64,000 nt of DNA from BOG-908 sp964242115 (GTDB taxonomy: Bacteria > Pseudomonadota > Alphaproteobacteria > Acetobacterales > Acetobacteraceae), in contig CAXSZX010000001.1 in assembly GCA_964242115.1 (NCBI GenBank), positions 248,001 through 312,000 of the forward strand. Direction: 5' to 3'. The position numbers were made by a program, and so were the translations under genes. Positions 35,803-45,266 of this stretch are shown here, piece after piece. Under the pieces are notes generated by a model. It was not told the origin of the DNA, did not search any database, and saw nothing but the letters and a program-made list of their open reading frames with translations. How positions within the stretch are numbered: position 1 is the stretch's first letter; the number at the start of each line of letters is the position of its first letter.

Positions 35803-37824
35803 CTATTGCGAAGCCGGCGACCCGCCAGGGCGACGGACGAGCTGCGTCACGAGGTAGCATCCCAGGCAGATGAACAGCAGGAGCGCCGGTGTCACGCACG
35901 CTGCATACAACATGTTTGCCGCTGGAAGCGACGTCGCCTCGAGGTAGGATAGAAGCACGATGCGCGTTGCAACCGCCGCTGCCGCTCCTAGCGCCAATAC
36001 AAGACTGGGTGCGGCGGATCGGCGGAGCCGCCGGCTGAGCAGCCCAGCAGACAGTCCCGCCAGCGCCACGGCCGCGGCGGCCGGAGTGACGGCCGCAAAC
36101 CCAAGACCGATGATGTGACCCAGCCGATGCTGCGCCTGGCGCCTTGATGCGGTTCCAGCGCCGACCGGCTCCAGCTCCACGGAGTCGATGTTGAGCCAAA
36201 TCCCGTGGGCGTTCAGGCCAGGACGGGTGCTCAGGCGGTCCCAGCCGATTTGCATCTCTTCCTCACCGCCCACCGACAGCACGGCCTTGCACGCGGCGTC
36301 GCAGTCGCTGTCCAGGACGAAGCGGACACCATGGTTACCCGGCAGCGCCTGGGTCACGTCCGAAGGTGAGGTCTCGCGCAAACTGCTGCGGAACAGCGGC
36401 CCGTCCTGGGGTTGGACGAGGGTGATCTGCGGCGCGCCGGCAGAGGCGGGCAGCGTGGACGTCAGCCAGCCTCGCACGACCGTTCCCAGCGCGTGCGAGG
36501 GGATGACTGGCCCGACCATGTCGGCGAACCGCGCAAGATCAGCTGGCCCGCCATCGCTCGGTGGCGCACCCACTTTGCCCTCTCCCATCGTGAACACGAC
36601 GTGCGCCAATTTGGGTATGGTGTGCAGCGTGTCGGACACGTACTGCCAGTGCCAGGGCGGAGCGAACGTGGCGCGTGGCGGCAGGCAGCGTAGCCGGCCC
36701 GCGCTGCACGCGGCATCCACCTCGTCGGCCAGGTGTCGATAGAACGCGGCGGCCTCCGGCGCGCTGCGGTAATGACCTGCCGCCGAGACCGCGTCGCGCA
36801 GCGCCCAGACGAACCATCCGGATAGGATTTCCGTCTCGCCGGGTGTGAAGGACGCGTCTGCGGCGAACCTGCGCCAGTCCTGCCCAGATTGCCCTTCGAG
36901 CGAGGGCTGCAGTTCTCGCGCGGCGGGGCTTTGTGCGAACACGTCCGACCACACTTCTCGCGGGAAGACGACGTAGCGGCGCCAGGCGCGCGGCTGCACA
37001 CGCGCAAGCGTTCCGTAGGCTCTGGCGAAGGCAGCTTGGTGGAACTCGCTGTCCGTGAAGACGCCGTACTGACGCCAGTTGACCGTCTCCACTCCCAACA
37101 CGACCGCGGCGCAAACGGCGGCAGCCAGGCAGCTCGACAAGGCCATTGGCAGGCAGGCTGCAAGCCGGCCGCGGATCCCGGGCGCCACAGCGGGGTTGTC
37201 CAAGGCGAGCATCACGGAGGCGCCGCCCATAATCATCAGCGGCGGCAGCAGCCACACCCCTTCCTCCCGCGTCAGCCAGAAGGATCCGTAGAGCAGGCCG
37301 AGGACCCCTGCCACGCCTGGGCGAAGGCGACCGGGACGAAGCAGAAGGGCGGCAAGAGTGATAATGCCCAGCGTTTGGGTCAGGTAGAGTCCGTCACGCA
37401 CCACCCTGGCAAGGTGCTCGATCCAGGGCACCGGGTTGGCGGCGAGCAGCACGAAGACCACAGCGCCCATGCTGCGACGTCCGGTGAAGCAGCTGGCCAC
37501 CGCCCCAGCCAGCGCGCTTGCCGCCAGGTAGACGAGCTGTTCGGCCAGCAGGAGCGGCAACCCGAGCCAGGCCGCGCCGGCGATGAACATCGGATAGAAC
37601 ATGCCCTTAGCGAGCGTTGCCTTGTCGAAGGGGCCAAGCCAATGGCCTTCGGAGAGAAAGCGCGCCGAGCGGACGAACAGGCCGTCATCGAGCATTGCGA
37701 CCGGATGGGCATAGACGGGAAACCCCGTCCGCATCCACAGGCTTGCAAACGCCGCCGCCACCACCAGGACGATCCGCCAACCCGACGATGAGTGCCGTGC
37801 GCCACTGGCAAAAGGCACTCTCAC
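35803..37824 (-). CDS. Large polytopic membrane protein, glycosyltransferase-like
   Basis: A 673-residue protein with about ten predicted transmembrane segments: one near residues 17-35, a set between about 75 and 235, and two or more at the C-terminus (about 575-665). A large hydrophilic region (about 240-565) lies between, probably periplasmic. The layout of an acidic LDDGLFVRSARFLSEG loop after the first helix and FWLTREEGVWLLPPLMI resembles GT39/GT-C-type sugar transferases using lipid-linked donors. No family motif settles this. Start GTG 37824; it is the most upstream gene of the minus-strand glycan block. Confidence 0.72.
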   Translation of the reverse strand: MRVPFASGARHSSSGWRIVLVVAAAFASLWMRTGFPVYAHPVAMLDDGLFVRSARFLSEGHWLGPFDKATLAKGMFYPMFIAGAAWLGLPLLLAEQLVYLAASALAGAVASCFTGRRSMGAVVFVLLAANPVPWIEHLARVVRDGLYLTQTLGIITLAALLLRPGRLRPGVAGVLGLLYGSFWLTREEGVWLLPPLMIMGGASVMLALDNPAVAPGIRGRLAACLPMALSSCLAAAVCAAVVLGVETVNWRQYGVFTDSEFHQAAFARAYGTLARVQPRAWRRYVVFPREVWSDVFAQSPAARELQPSLEGQSGQDWRRFAADASFTPGETEILSGWFVWALRDAVSAAGHYRSAPEAAAFYRHLADEVDAACSAGRLRCLPPRATFAPPWHWQYVSDTLHTIPKLAHVVFTMGEGKVGAPPSDGGPADLARFADMVGPVIPSHALGTVVRGWLTSTLPASAGAPQITLVQPQDGPLFRSSLRETSPSDVTQALPGNHGVRFVLDSDCDAACKAVLSVGGEEEMQIGWDRLSTRPGLNAHGIWLNIDSVELEPVGAGTASRRQAQHRLGHIIGLGFAAVTPAAAAVALAGLSAGLLSRRLRRSAAPSLVLALGAAAAVATRIVLLSYLEATSLPAANMLYAACVTPALLLFICLGCYLVTQLVRRPGGSPASQ

Positions 37825-37879
37825 CGGTCATCCGACTGCCGCTGCGAGCGCAAGTCGCCGGGCTGCCGGCGCATGTGGC

Positions 37880-38560
37880 TCAGGCTTGGCTTACGTGGAC
37901 GTAGAGGTTCGAGCTTAACGGTCCCAGGCGCAAACCCGTGGTGCCGATTGTGGCAGGGTAGCCCTCAAACAGGCGCGCCAACCGGCGACGGCTCACCAGG
38001 ATCAGGTTCGACGGGTCAGCCCACTCGCTGTTGCCGGTCGCCCGGCATGCCAGCGCGAACGTTCGATCTGTCCAGTGCATGAGCGGCAGGCCCGTGTGGT
38101 GTTCGAATGGGAAGAAGCGGTGCGGCACGGTGAGGAATAGCGATCAAGAGACCCGCATGAGTTCGCGCACGAACCAGGCCTGGGCCGCCGGACTGCCGAC
38201 ATGCTCCAGCACCGCGTTGGACGTTGCTATCTCGAAGTGCCGGTCCGGGTAGGGGAGCGCCTCGCCAGCGACGATCCGGACATAACGAACATCTGGGTAA
38301 GCCACCCTGAACGCCGACGCGACCCCCAGGCCTGCAGCTGTCAGCCGGTCAGGAAACGGGTATTGCCGCTCCAGCATGTTGGCCGCGTCGTTGATGACGT
38401 CGGAGACGCCGACGTCAAGGATCGACGAGTGCCGTGTAGGACGCGCGACGCGTACGAAGTCCCGGTAGATCGACGCGCGCGCCGCAATCACCAGCCGTTC
38501 GGCCAAGGAGCCTGGTCTTGCTACCTGGTAAAATCGGCCATCGACCAACTCTTCGGACAT
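37880..38560 (-). pseudogene. Class I SAM methyltransferase interrupted by in-frame TGA
   Basis: One reading frame from ATG 38560 to the stop at 37880 encodes a type 11 methyltransferase of about 226 residues, broken by a single TGA at 38144-38146. The first part has SILDVGVSDVINDAA (cofactor site, diverged), PYPDRHFEIATSNAVLEHVG and ends FVRELMRVS. The same frame resumes with SLFLTVPHRFFPFEHHTGLP, the sequence expected next in this family, where the broken position is often arginine. A CGA to TGA change explains it. Either a recent nonsense mutation or a sequencing error. It is divergent from the intact methyltransferase at 38952. Confidence 0.8.
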
Positions 38561-38951
38561 GCAGTCGGAGCTCCGGGGAGGCAGTGCTGTCCCTTGTTAC
38601 AAGGCACACGGGAACGCAAGCGTTTTGCTGACGTCTCGGCGGCCAGTGCCAGCTCGTGTGGCCGTGTTGCCACAATGTCTTCCACCAGCCAAGGCAGCGG
38701 CGCGCAGCCAAGCAAGCAGGATGCGCGGTATTACAGTGAGGCGCCGGTCCCAACTCGTTGATCGGCTTGCGTGCGGACGCCCGCCCTGGCTCGGGCGCGG
38801 CTGGGACCCGAAGCGGCCGGCCGCGAGCTTGAAGCTAGCTTTGTATCCGTATACTCACCGACCGACTCGCGCATTGCTTCGGGGAGCACGCGGCGACGTG
38901 GACCGGTGCGGCTTCTAAGTCCTCCCACATCCGTCACTTGAGGAAAACGAC
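38561..38951. other. 391-bp intergenic region between divergent methyltransferase genes
   Basis: No coding frame with recognisable sequence. It must hold the promoters of both divergent genes; no clear sigma-70 boxes were picked out. GAGGA 5-10 bases before GTG 38952 is the ribosome binding site of the rightward gene. No copy of the window-wide repeat is present. Confidence 0.6.
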
Positions 38952-39995
38952 GTGCGAACCCTGGCCGTACCCGCGAGCGAAGAGTTGGCCGGGATCAATA
39001 CCGTGCTTGCCGACGACGATGCCATGTTCGATGGCAGCGACGCACACTATCTCAGTGTCGGACTATCTGCAGGCCGTGTTGTCAGGCGTGCCTTGCGCGA
39101 CTCTCCCCTGCCAAAGCGCATACTGGACCTGCCATGTGGTCACGGCCGGGTCACTCGAGTGCTGCGGGCGCTCTACCCGGACGCTGCCATCACTGGATGC
39201 GACCTCGACCGGTCAGGTGTCGATTACGTCGTAAAGCATTTTGCAACCGCCGGGTTTTATTCGAAGGAGGATTTCCGCAGCCTCGATCTGGGTGAACGTT
39301 ATGATTTGATATGGGTGGGCTCGCTTCTGACGCATCTGTCCGAGCAGCAGACACGACGATTCCTGGACTTTGCCGAACGGCACATGGCGCAGGAAGGCAC
39401 GCTGGTGATTACGTCGCATGGCGCGTTCGTCGCGCAGCGTCTGCTCACCTGGAATTACGGCCTGACGGACGACGCGGTACGCGGTCTGCTCGCCGACAGC
39501 TGGCTCAACGGGTATGGTTACAGAGGCTACCCTGGTTCTGAGGTGTATGGCCTCTCACTTGTGCGCCGTACCTGGTATGAGGATTTGTTTGCAAGCGGGC
39601 CTTTGCGTCTTGACAACTACGAGGAGCAAGGCTGGGACGATCATCAGGACGTTTTGGTATTACGTCACCGCGCTTGGACGCATGTTCGGCCGCCCGTCCG
39701 ATGGCCAATGAGGCTTCTCGGGATCAAGAGAACTGACCCTAGAATTCCGGCTTACGAGCTCGGTAGCCGTCCACCCTTACCTGCTGGACAACAGGCCGAG
39801 GCAGACCGGCAGAACGTCAGTGGTTTCGATGAAGGCTGGTATCTTGCCGCGGACCCTTTGGTAGCCGAGGCCGTATCGGCCGGCGTCTATGAATCGGGTC
39901 TCGCTCACTACTGCAAATACGGCTGGCGTGAAGCACGAGCCAAATGCGATGAAAGCCTTTGCTACGATGCTCGCCTTAGGCAAACCGTAGTCTAG
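38952..39995 (+). CDS. SAM-dependent methyltransferase with C-terminal glycan-enzyme-type tail motif
   Basis: A 347-residue protein. Methyltransferase domain in residues 50-200: KRILDLPCGHGRVTRVLRAL (motif I), AAITGCDLDRSGVDYV (motif II), DLIWVGSLLTHL and EGTLVITSHG. The C-terminal 60 residues contain FDEGWYLAADPLVAEAVSAG followed by GLAHYCKYGWREAR, a short helical module also common at the ends of alphaproteobacterial glycosyltransferases. This suggests methylation of a sugar or glycan intermediate. GTG 38952 is preceded by TTGAGGA. The GT9 gene follows after 100 bases. Confidence 0.86.
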   Translation: MRTLAVPASEELAGINTVLADDDAMFDGSDAHYLSVGLSAGRVVRRALRDSPLPKRILDLPCGHGRVTRVLRALYPDAAITGCDLDRSGVDYVVKHFATAGFYSKEDFRSLDLGERYDLIWVGSLLTHLSEQQTRRFLDFAERHMAQEGTLVITSHGAFVAQRLLTWNYGLTDDAVRGLLADSWLNGYGYRGYPGSEVYGLSLVRRTWYEDLFASGPLRLDNYEEQGWDDHQDVLVLRHRAWTHVRPPVRWPMRLLGIKRTDPRIPAYELGSRPPLPAGQQAEADRQNVSGFDEGWYLAADPLVAEAVSAGVYESGLAHYCKYGWREARAKCDESLCYDARLRQTVV

Positions 39996-40095
39996 GTCCT
40001 GTAGGAACAGAACTTGGCCTGTAAGCCTTTCCGCTCTTGCCTGAACCCTTTGCTGACTTCTGCCACGCCTACGGTCCGTCACGAGAGTTACACCG

Positions 40096-41451
40096 TTGAA
40101 CGAAGAACCTTTGACTCAAGAAGTCTTCGCGCGAGATCTTGAACCGATCGAGAAATTCGAAGGCACGGTCCACGCTTTGCAGTGGGTCCGCCGAGCCATC
40201 GCACCCCCTGGATCCTGGCGTGAAAAGCTCCTTCGCCTTCTATACGCACCCCTTTTCAAAGCGCTTTCAACCAACCCATTCGATCCCAACCGACTGCCGC
40301 AGAGCATAGAGGCTGAGCTGGTCACCCTACACGGCAACAGCGGGTCCGCTTTGCCGTTTCGCCCTATCCAGCGCATGGTCGTGCTGAAACTTGACCACAT
40401 TGGCGACTTCGTACTCGGCATGCGCGCCATGCACCAATTGCGCGACGGGTTTCCGTCGGCACACATGACACTCGTCTGCGCCAGCTGGAACCGCGGGCTG
40501 GCCGAGAAGATCGGCATCTTCGACGAGATCGTCTGCCTTGACGCGTTTCCAGCGTTGAACCGAGATTGGTCGGCAGACAGCGCGGCTCTCGACGCTATGT
40601 ACAGCAGGATAGCGGACGCCCAGTTGAGGGATTGTGACCTTGCGCTAGATCTTCGCCACGACGCCGACACGCGGCCCTGTCTGTATCGCATCGACACGCG
40701 CTACCGTGCAGGTTTCTGGGCGCCAGTCGAGTCGGGCTGCCCGCCTCTCGACTTAATGTTGCCGGTAACGGAGGCGATGCCGACGGGTAGCGACGTGCTG
40801 CACTCGTTGCACGCCGAGTTGCGGCTACAGTTGCTTGCGAGTGCAGTCGTATCGACCTTCGCGCCTCAGCCTCCGCACCCCCTCCGATCTCTCGTCACCC
40901 GTGTGCGTGCTGAGGAGAAAAGAAGATACGCCGTCCTGGCGATCGGCGCCGGCGATCCCATCCGGGCCTGGCCCCTGGACCGCTACGCCGAAGTCGGGCG
41001 CAAGCTCAACAGCGATTACGGACTGGATCTCGTCGTGTTGGGTGGTTTGGCGGAACGCGAAGACGCAGACCGTTTGGTAGCCATGCTCGCACCCGTTGGA
41101 GCGCAGACTGCGATAGGCGTCCCTCTTGTTGAACTTCCGGTTGTGCTCTCGGAGGCGGCAATCTGCATTTGCAACGGCAGTGGCCTGTCGCATCTCGCGG
41201 CCGCTGTGGGAGTGCCAACTGTCTGCATTCTTGGTGGAACTACCCGAATGGGCGTCTGGCATCCGATCGGCTCAGCAGCGATATCGCTCGGGGGTATGAC
41301 GGTCTGTCAGCCATGCGGCCTGAGGTTTGCGGACGACTGCCCGTTCGGGGTTGCGTGCCTTGCCGTGGTCAGGCCGGCACATGTTCTTGCGGAATGTCAG
41401 AAGTTGCTCGTTCCTGACCGACCGGATGACGCGATGCTCGCGATAGGCTGA
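40096..41451 (+). CDS. Glycosyltransferase family 9 protein (heptosyltransferase-like)
   Basis: A 451-residue GT-B enzyme of the ADP-heptose:LPS heptosyltransferase family. Residues 1-90 are an extension; then MVVLKLDHIGDFVLGMRAMH (acceptor-side Rossmann start), YAVLAIGAGDPIRAWPLDRY, LDLVVLGGLAE and the donor-site signature CNGSGLSHLAAAVGVPTVCI with a following CQPCGLRF...CPFGVACL cysteine-rich tail often seen in this family. It probably adds a sugar to LPS core or another glycan. Start TTG 40096 is a weak choice with no strong ribosome binding site. Confidence 0.88.
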   Translation: MNEEPLTQEVFARDLEPIEKFEGTVHALQWVRRAIAPPGSWREKLLRLLYAPLFKALSTNPFDPNRLPQSIEAELVTLHGNSGSALPFRPIQRMVVLKLDHIGDFVLGMRAMHQLRDGFPSAHMTLVCASWNRGLAEKIGIFDEIVCLDAFPALNRDWSADSAALDAMYSRIADAQLRDCDLALDLRHDADTRPCLYRIDTRYRAGFWAPVESGCPPLDLMLPVTEAMPTGSDVLHSLHAELRLQLLASAVVSTFAPQPPHPLRSLVTRVRAEEKRRYAVLAIGAGDPIRAWPLDRYAEVGRKLNSDYGLDLVVLGGLAEREDADRLVAMLAPVGAQTAIGVPLVELPVVLSEAAICICNGSGLSHLAAAVGVPTVCILGGTTRMGVWHPIGSAAISLGGMTVCQPCGLRFADDCPFGVACLAVVRPAHVLAECQKLLVPDRPDDAMLAIG

Positions 41452-41767
41452 TCACAGCAGCACATCCGTCGATACGGTTGTTAATCGGCAAGTCCTGCGG
41501 AGGGTGAGCAGTTTCAAACGCACTCTCAATTGTGGGCGTGGCTATTACGGCAAGCGCGAGTCCTGCATGCCAGTATTGATCACGGCCGCGTCGACACGAA
41601 GCCACATGTTATCGATCGGGCACTGGTCGACGATCCAAGCGCCAAGCAGCGTGACGCTGCACCGCCATGGTCGCATGCAGAAGTTCTGCCTTACTCGGCG
41701 TAGAGTGCTGGTCACCTACAGTTAAGTTTTTCACCGTAAGAGAGAAGCAAACCTTAGGTGCGGGCCG
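41452..41767. other. 316-bp intergenic region before the GGDEF/EAL gene
   Basis: No gene is supported. The last 60 bases are AT-richer (AGTTAAGTTTTTCACCG) and probably contain the promoter for the MHYT-GGDEF-EAL gene. No repeat copy is present. Confidence 0.5.
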
Positions 41768-44197
41768 GTGCATTCGATCATCTCGTGCGTTGGTCAGGCA
41801 AACGACCCTCGCCTCCTTCTGCTGGCGGCCGTGGTTTGCATTGCCGGCGTCTACAGCAGCTTGACGCTCGCGCTTCATGCGGTGCGCTCGTGCGGGCAGG
41901 CCCGCCGGACCTGGAGTGCGGTGAGCGTCACGGCAGCGGGCAGCACGGCCTGGGCAAGCCACATGATCGGCCTGCTCGCTTTTCGGCCCGGCATGGCGTC
42001 CGCTTTCGAACCCATACTGACGGTCGGCGCTCTCCTCGCCGGCGTAGTCGGGATCGGAGCTGGGGTGTTGCTCGCCGTCCAGCGACGCGGCCTATGGAGC
42101 CGGTTCGGCGCCGGCACCGTGATGGGACTCGCGATCAACGCCCTTCACTACCTTGGTCAGGCCGGCTACCTGGTCACTGGCCGGGTGGATTGGGACCTGA
42201 GCCTGGTGCTGGTCTCCGTGCCGGCAAGCATCTTGCTGTGCGGCTTGGCGATGGTAGCGGCGGGGCTGCGGACACGCTTGTTGCGGCAGTTGGCGGGCCC
42301 CACGTTGATACTTGCCATCGCTTGGCTCCACTTCGCCGGCATGGCGGCCGCGCGTCTGGCGTTCGACCCGCGCGTGGTCCTGCCGGCCGATGCGGTCAGA
42401 CCCGCGGTCATGGCGCCTGTCGTCGCCGGCGTAAGCTTGTGGCTGCTGGGCATGTCGATGGTGGGGCTGCGGTTTTCGCTACGAGCCAGCGCGCAGCTTC
42501 GGCGCGACCGGCAGCGGGTCAAAGAGTTAGCTGCAGTGGCCCTGGAGGGTCTACTGATTTCCGACGGCGAGACGGTCATCACCGCCAACGCCAGTCTCGG
42601 GCGTATGTGCGGCGTCGACCCTGCTAAGCTGGAGGGTGCGGCGCTACGGACGTTGTTGCCGGGCGTTGAGCTCTCGCACCTGCTCGAGCACGAAGAACGC
42701 GACGCCCAACTCGTCGCCGACGATGGCTGCCTCGTGCCAGTGCGCGTGGTTCGCAGCACGGTCGTGCTAGGGTCGAAGCAGCAAGTCGTTTTGGCCGTGC
42801 GGGACCAGCGAGAGCGGTTGCGGACTGAGGCTCGTCTGGAGAGCCTCGCCTACAACGATCCGCTGACCGGTCTGGCTAATCGCGGCCGCTTTCTCGACCT
42901 CCTGTCACTGCAGGTCGCCTCGCAGCGCGAGCGGGACATGACCTTCGCCGTTCTGATGATCGACCTTGATCGGCTCAAACCGGTCAACGACCTGCTCGGA
43001 CACGCTGCCGGTGATGCCGTGCTGCGAATTGCGGCAGCACGCCTGCGCTCAGTTCTTCGCAAGGGTGACATCCTCTCGCGGCTTGGCGGAGACGAGTTCG
43101 CGTTGATCCAGCTTGACGTTTGCGAAGAGGCGGCCGCGAGAGGGCTGGCAGGCCGGATCGTCGAGTTGATGGCCCATCCCATGACGATAGACGAGCAAGT
43201 CGTCCACGTTGGGGCGAGCATCGGCGTAGCGTTCGCCCCACGTGACGGGGACGAACCGGCGGTATTGTTGCACAACGCAGACCTCGCACTTTATGCGGCA
43301 AAAGCGGACGGCAAAGGCGTTTATCGCTTCTTTGATCCCGAGCTTGATGCTCAGATGCAGGCTAGACGCGGCCTTGAGATTGGCTTGCGCAAAGCACTCA
43401 GTGCCGACGAGCTGGAAGTGCATTTCCAGCCGTTGGTGGAAGCGCGGTCGGGCCGGGTTTCGGGAGCAGAGGCGCTTGTGCGCTGGAACCACCCTGAGAG
43501 GGGACTGGTGCCGCCGGCTGATTTCATATCATTGGCAGAGGAGACGGGTCTCATCCTACCGCTGGGTGAAAAAGTGCTACGCCTGGCCTGTGCAGAGGCG
43601 GCGCAATGGCCCGCCGATCTGACCATCGCGGTCAACTTGTCACCGGCGCAATTCCGCGACCGTAACCTGGCGCTCACGGTGCGCACTGTTCTCGCTGAGA
43701 CGGGTCTGGCGGCGGAACGGCTAGAGCTGGAGATCACCGAAGGCGTGCTGCTTGCCGACGAAAAGGTGACGCTGAACATCTTGAGGGAGTTGCGCCAACA
43801 AGGCGTCCGCATTTCCATGGACGACTTCGGCACCGGGTACTCATCGCTGAGTTATCTCCGGCGTTTTCCGTTTGATAAGATCAAAATCGATCGGTCCTTT
43901 GTTCAACAGCTTCCTTTCGACAGCGAGAGCGCGGCGATCGTTCGTGCCATCATCAGCATGGGTGCCTGTCTGGGCATGACGACTACTGTTGAGGGCGTAG
44001 AGACGCCCGAACAACTGGCCTTTACGGCCGCGGAGGGCTGCACGTTCGTGCAAGGCTACCTCGTGAGCCGGCCGCTTCCAGCCCTAGAGTTCGGGCGCTT
44101 TCTCGCAGCACACGCAACCGGCGCGCCATCGGATGTGGCTGCGCAGGCCGAACACCTCGGAGAGCGCGAGTCACTCTGCCTGCTAGCGCTGTCTTAA
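41768..44197 (+). CDS. MHYT-PAS-GGDEF-EAL cyclic-di-GMP enzyme
   Basis: An 809-residue inner-membrane protein. About seven transmembrane helices (residues 15-245) carry MHYT-type motifs, here as SHMIGL, LHYLGQ and LHFAGM, thought to bind a metal and sense gas or redox. A short PAS-like region (about 255-350) follows. The GGDEF motif is intact (440-444) with an RxxD inhibition site at 431-434. The EAL domain has EAL at 568-570 and DDFGTGYSSLSYL. Both cyclase and phosphodiesterase activities are therefore possible. GTG 41768 is the start. It lies upstream of the chemotaxis cluster and is possibly linked functionally. Confidence 0.92.
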   Translation: MHSIISCVGQANDPRLLLLAAVVCIAGVYSSLTLALHAVRSCGQARRTWSAVSVTAAGSTAWASHMIGLLAFRPGMASAFEPILTVGALLAGVVGIGAGVLLAVQRRGLWSRFGAGTVMGLAINALHYLGQAGYLVTGRVDWDLSLVLVSVPASILLCGLAMVAAGLRTRLLRQLAGPTLILAIAWLHFAGMAAARLAFDPRVVLPADAVRPAVMAPVVAGVSLWLLGMSMVGLRFSLRASAQLRRDRQRVKELAAVALEGLLISDGETVITANASLGRMCGVDPAKLEGAALRTLLPGVELSHLLEHEERDAQLVADDGCLVPVRVVRSTVVLGSKQQVVLAVRDQRERLRTEARLESLAYNDPLTGLANRGRFLDLLSLQVASQRERDMTFAVLMIDLDRLKPVNDLLGHAAGDAVLRIAAARLRSVLRKGDILSRLGGDEFALIQLDVCEEAAARGLAGRIVELMAHPMTIDEQVVHVGASIGVAFAPRDGDEPAVLLHNADLALYAAKADGKGVYRFFDPELDAQMQARRGLEIGLRKALSADELEVHFQPLVEARSGRVSGAEALVRWNHPERGLVPPADFISLAEETGLILPLGEKVLRLACAEAAQWPADLTIAVNLSPAQFRDRNLALTVRTVLAETGLAAERLELEITEGVLLADEKVTLNILRELRQQGVRISMDDFGTGYSSLSYLRRFPFDKIKIDRSFVQQLPFDSESAAIVRAIISMGACLGMTTTVEGVETPEQLAFTAAEGCTFVQGYLVSRPLPALEFGRFLAAHATGAPSDVAAQAEHLGERESLCLLALS

Positions 44198-44222
44198 GCC
44201 TGTTCTTCACAGAATTCAGAAT

Positions 44223-44241
44223 CCACCGAAGCTTTCGGTGG
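44223..44241 (+). terminator. Hairpin after the GGDEF/EAL gene
   Basis: Perfect 8-bp stem CCACCGAA/TTCGGTGG with a 3-base loop GCT, 26 bases after the stop codon. No T-tract follows, so it may be a weak or Rho-assisted terminator or a transcript-stabilising hairpin. Confidence 0.45.
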
Positions 44242-44578
44242 GCTCACGATGGCGAAGATGGATAATGTGCTTGGGGTAGGAGCGGAAGACAGCGACAGCT
44301 TCTTCTTCGATCCGTGGCTAGATCGCGGGACCGGGTAGAAGAAGCGCGGACGCACCATCTTTGATCGTCCGTGTCAGCCACTCGATTGCGCCACACACAA
44401 GCGAGCTTAGGACTGATAGGATACGCCTGCCGCTACTCTGCGCCGGTCAGCCAACGCCGGCATAGGCCCGACCAGACCAGCCTCGACCGATGTCGTTAGC
44501 TAAGCCGAAAGAACTCTGCTGCATACTAGCACTCGGCGCTGCGGTCACATCGCGGTCGTATGAAAGGAAGTCGCTGAC
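44242..44578. other. 337-bp intergenic region before the chemotaxis operon
   Basis: No gene is supported; a 29-codon frame starting at ATG 44249 has no recognisable features. AAAGGAAG at about 44562 is the ribosome binding site for the STAS gene. The operon promoter must lie here but was not identified. Confidence 0.5.
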
Positions 44579-44878
44579 GTGAGCCATGAAAATGCACAGT
44601 TTGAAGCAGCGGGCGAGTTCACCCTACCGCCGCTGCTCGACGTCGCTGCGGCACCTGCGTTGGTCAACTCTCTTCGCCAATACGCTGCTGCTACCGCCGA
44701 CGGAGTTCTGTTGGACGGCAAGCTTGTTGAACGCGTCAGCACATTGTGCCTGCAGGCCCTGCTTGCAATCGCTCAAGACACCCAGGTACGCGGCATTCAG
44801 TTCCAACTGCGCCATCCCTCCCCAGTACTGGCCACCGCCATCGCCGATCTTGGTTTGGCATCAGGCCTCGGTTTGTAG
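44579..44878 (+). CDS. STAS-domain protein (chemotaxis-cluster)
   Basis: A 99-residue single STAS domain: EAAGEFTLPPLLDVAAAPAL, a TADGVLLDGKLVERVSTLCL segment where a phosphorylatable Ser/Thr (VST) sits in the usual place, and IQFQLRHPSPVLATAI. Such proteins act as anti-sigma-factor-antagonist-like switches or, in F7-type chemotaxis clusters, as an accessory component of unknown role. GTG 44579 is supported by AAGGAAG. cheY follows after 9 bases, so it is the first gene of the operon. Confidence 0.85.
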   Translation: MSHENAQFEAAGEFTLPPLLDVAAAPALVNSLRQYAAATADGVLLDGKLVERVSTLCLQALLAIAQDTQVRGIQFQLRHPSPVLATAIADLGLASGLGL

Positions 44879-44887
44879 GATCGTATC

Positions 44888-45253
44888 GTGGCTCACCATG
44901 TGATGACAGTCGACGACTCCAAGACGATGCGAGACATGATCGCTTTCACTCTCAAGCGCGCCGGCTTCCAAGTCAGCGAGGCGGAAGACGGGCAGAAGGC
45001 GCTCTCAGCCCTGCACGGCACGTCCGTGGACCTGATCATCACGGACCTGAACATGCCCGTGCTGGACGGCGTCGGGCTGATACGCGCGGTCCGGCAGGAC
45101 CCGAAACATCGTTCAGTGCCGATCCTGATGCTCACCACCGAAGGCGACCCAGCCAAGAAAGCTGAAGGACGCAGCGCAGGCGCGACCGGTTGGCTTGTAA
45201 AGCCGTTCGATCCCGACAAGCTCGTCGACCTCGTCCGACGCGTCTGCGGTTAA
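44888..45253 (+). CDS. cheY: CheY chemotaxis response regulator
   Basis: A 121-residue single receiver domain. Acidic pocket D9-D10, phospho-acceptor D53 in IITDLNMPVLDG, the switch threonine in ILMLTTEGDP and the lysine in GWLVKPF are all present. It should receive phosphate from the CheA encoded 13 bases downstream. Start GTG 44888. The order STAS-cheY-cheA-cheW-MCP-cheR-cheD-cheB matches the che2/F7 type of cluster. Confidence 0.94.
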   Translation: MAHHVMTVDDSKTMRDMIAFTLKRAGFQVSEAEDGQKALSALHGTSVDLIITDLNMPVLDGVGLIRAVRQDPKHRSVPILMLTTEGDPAKKAEGRSAGATGWLVKPFDPDKLVDLVRRVCG

Positions 45254-45266
45254 AGCGCCCACAATC

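Noticed and set aside
38144..38146. TGA read as selenocysteine
   Set aside because: The position is an arginine-type site next to a loop in a type 11 methyltransferase, not a catalytic cysteine, and no SECIS-like hairpin was apparent directly after it.
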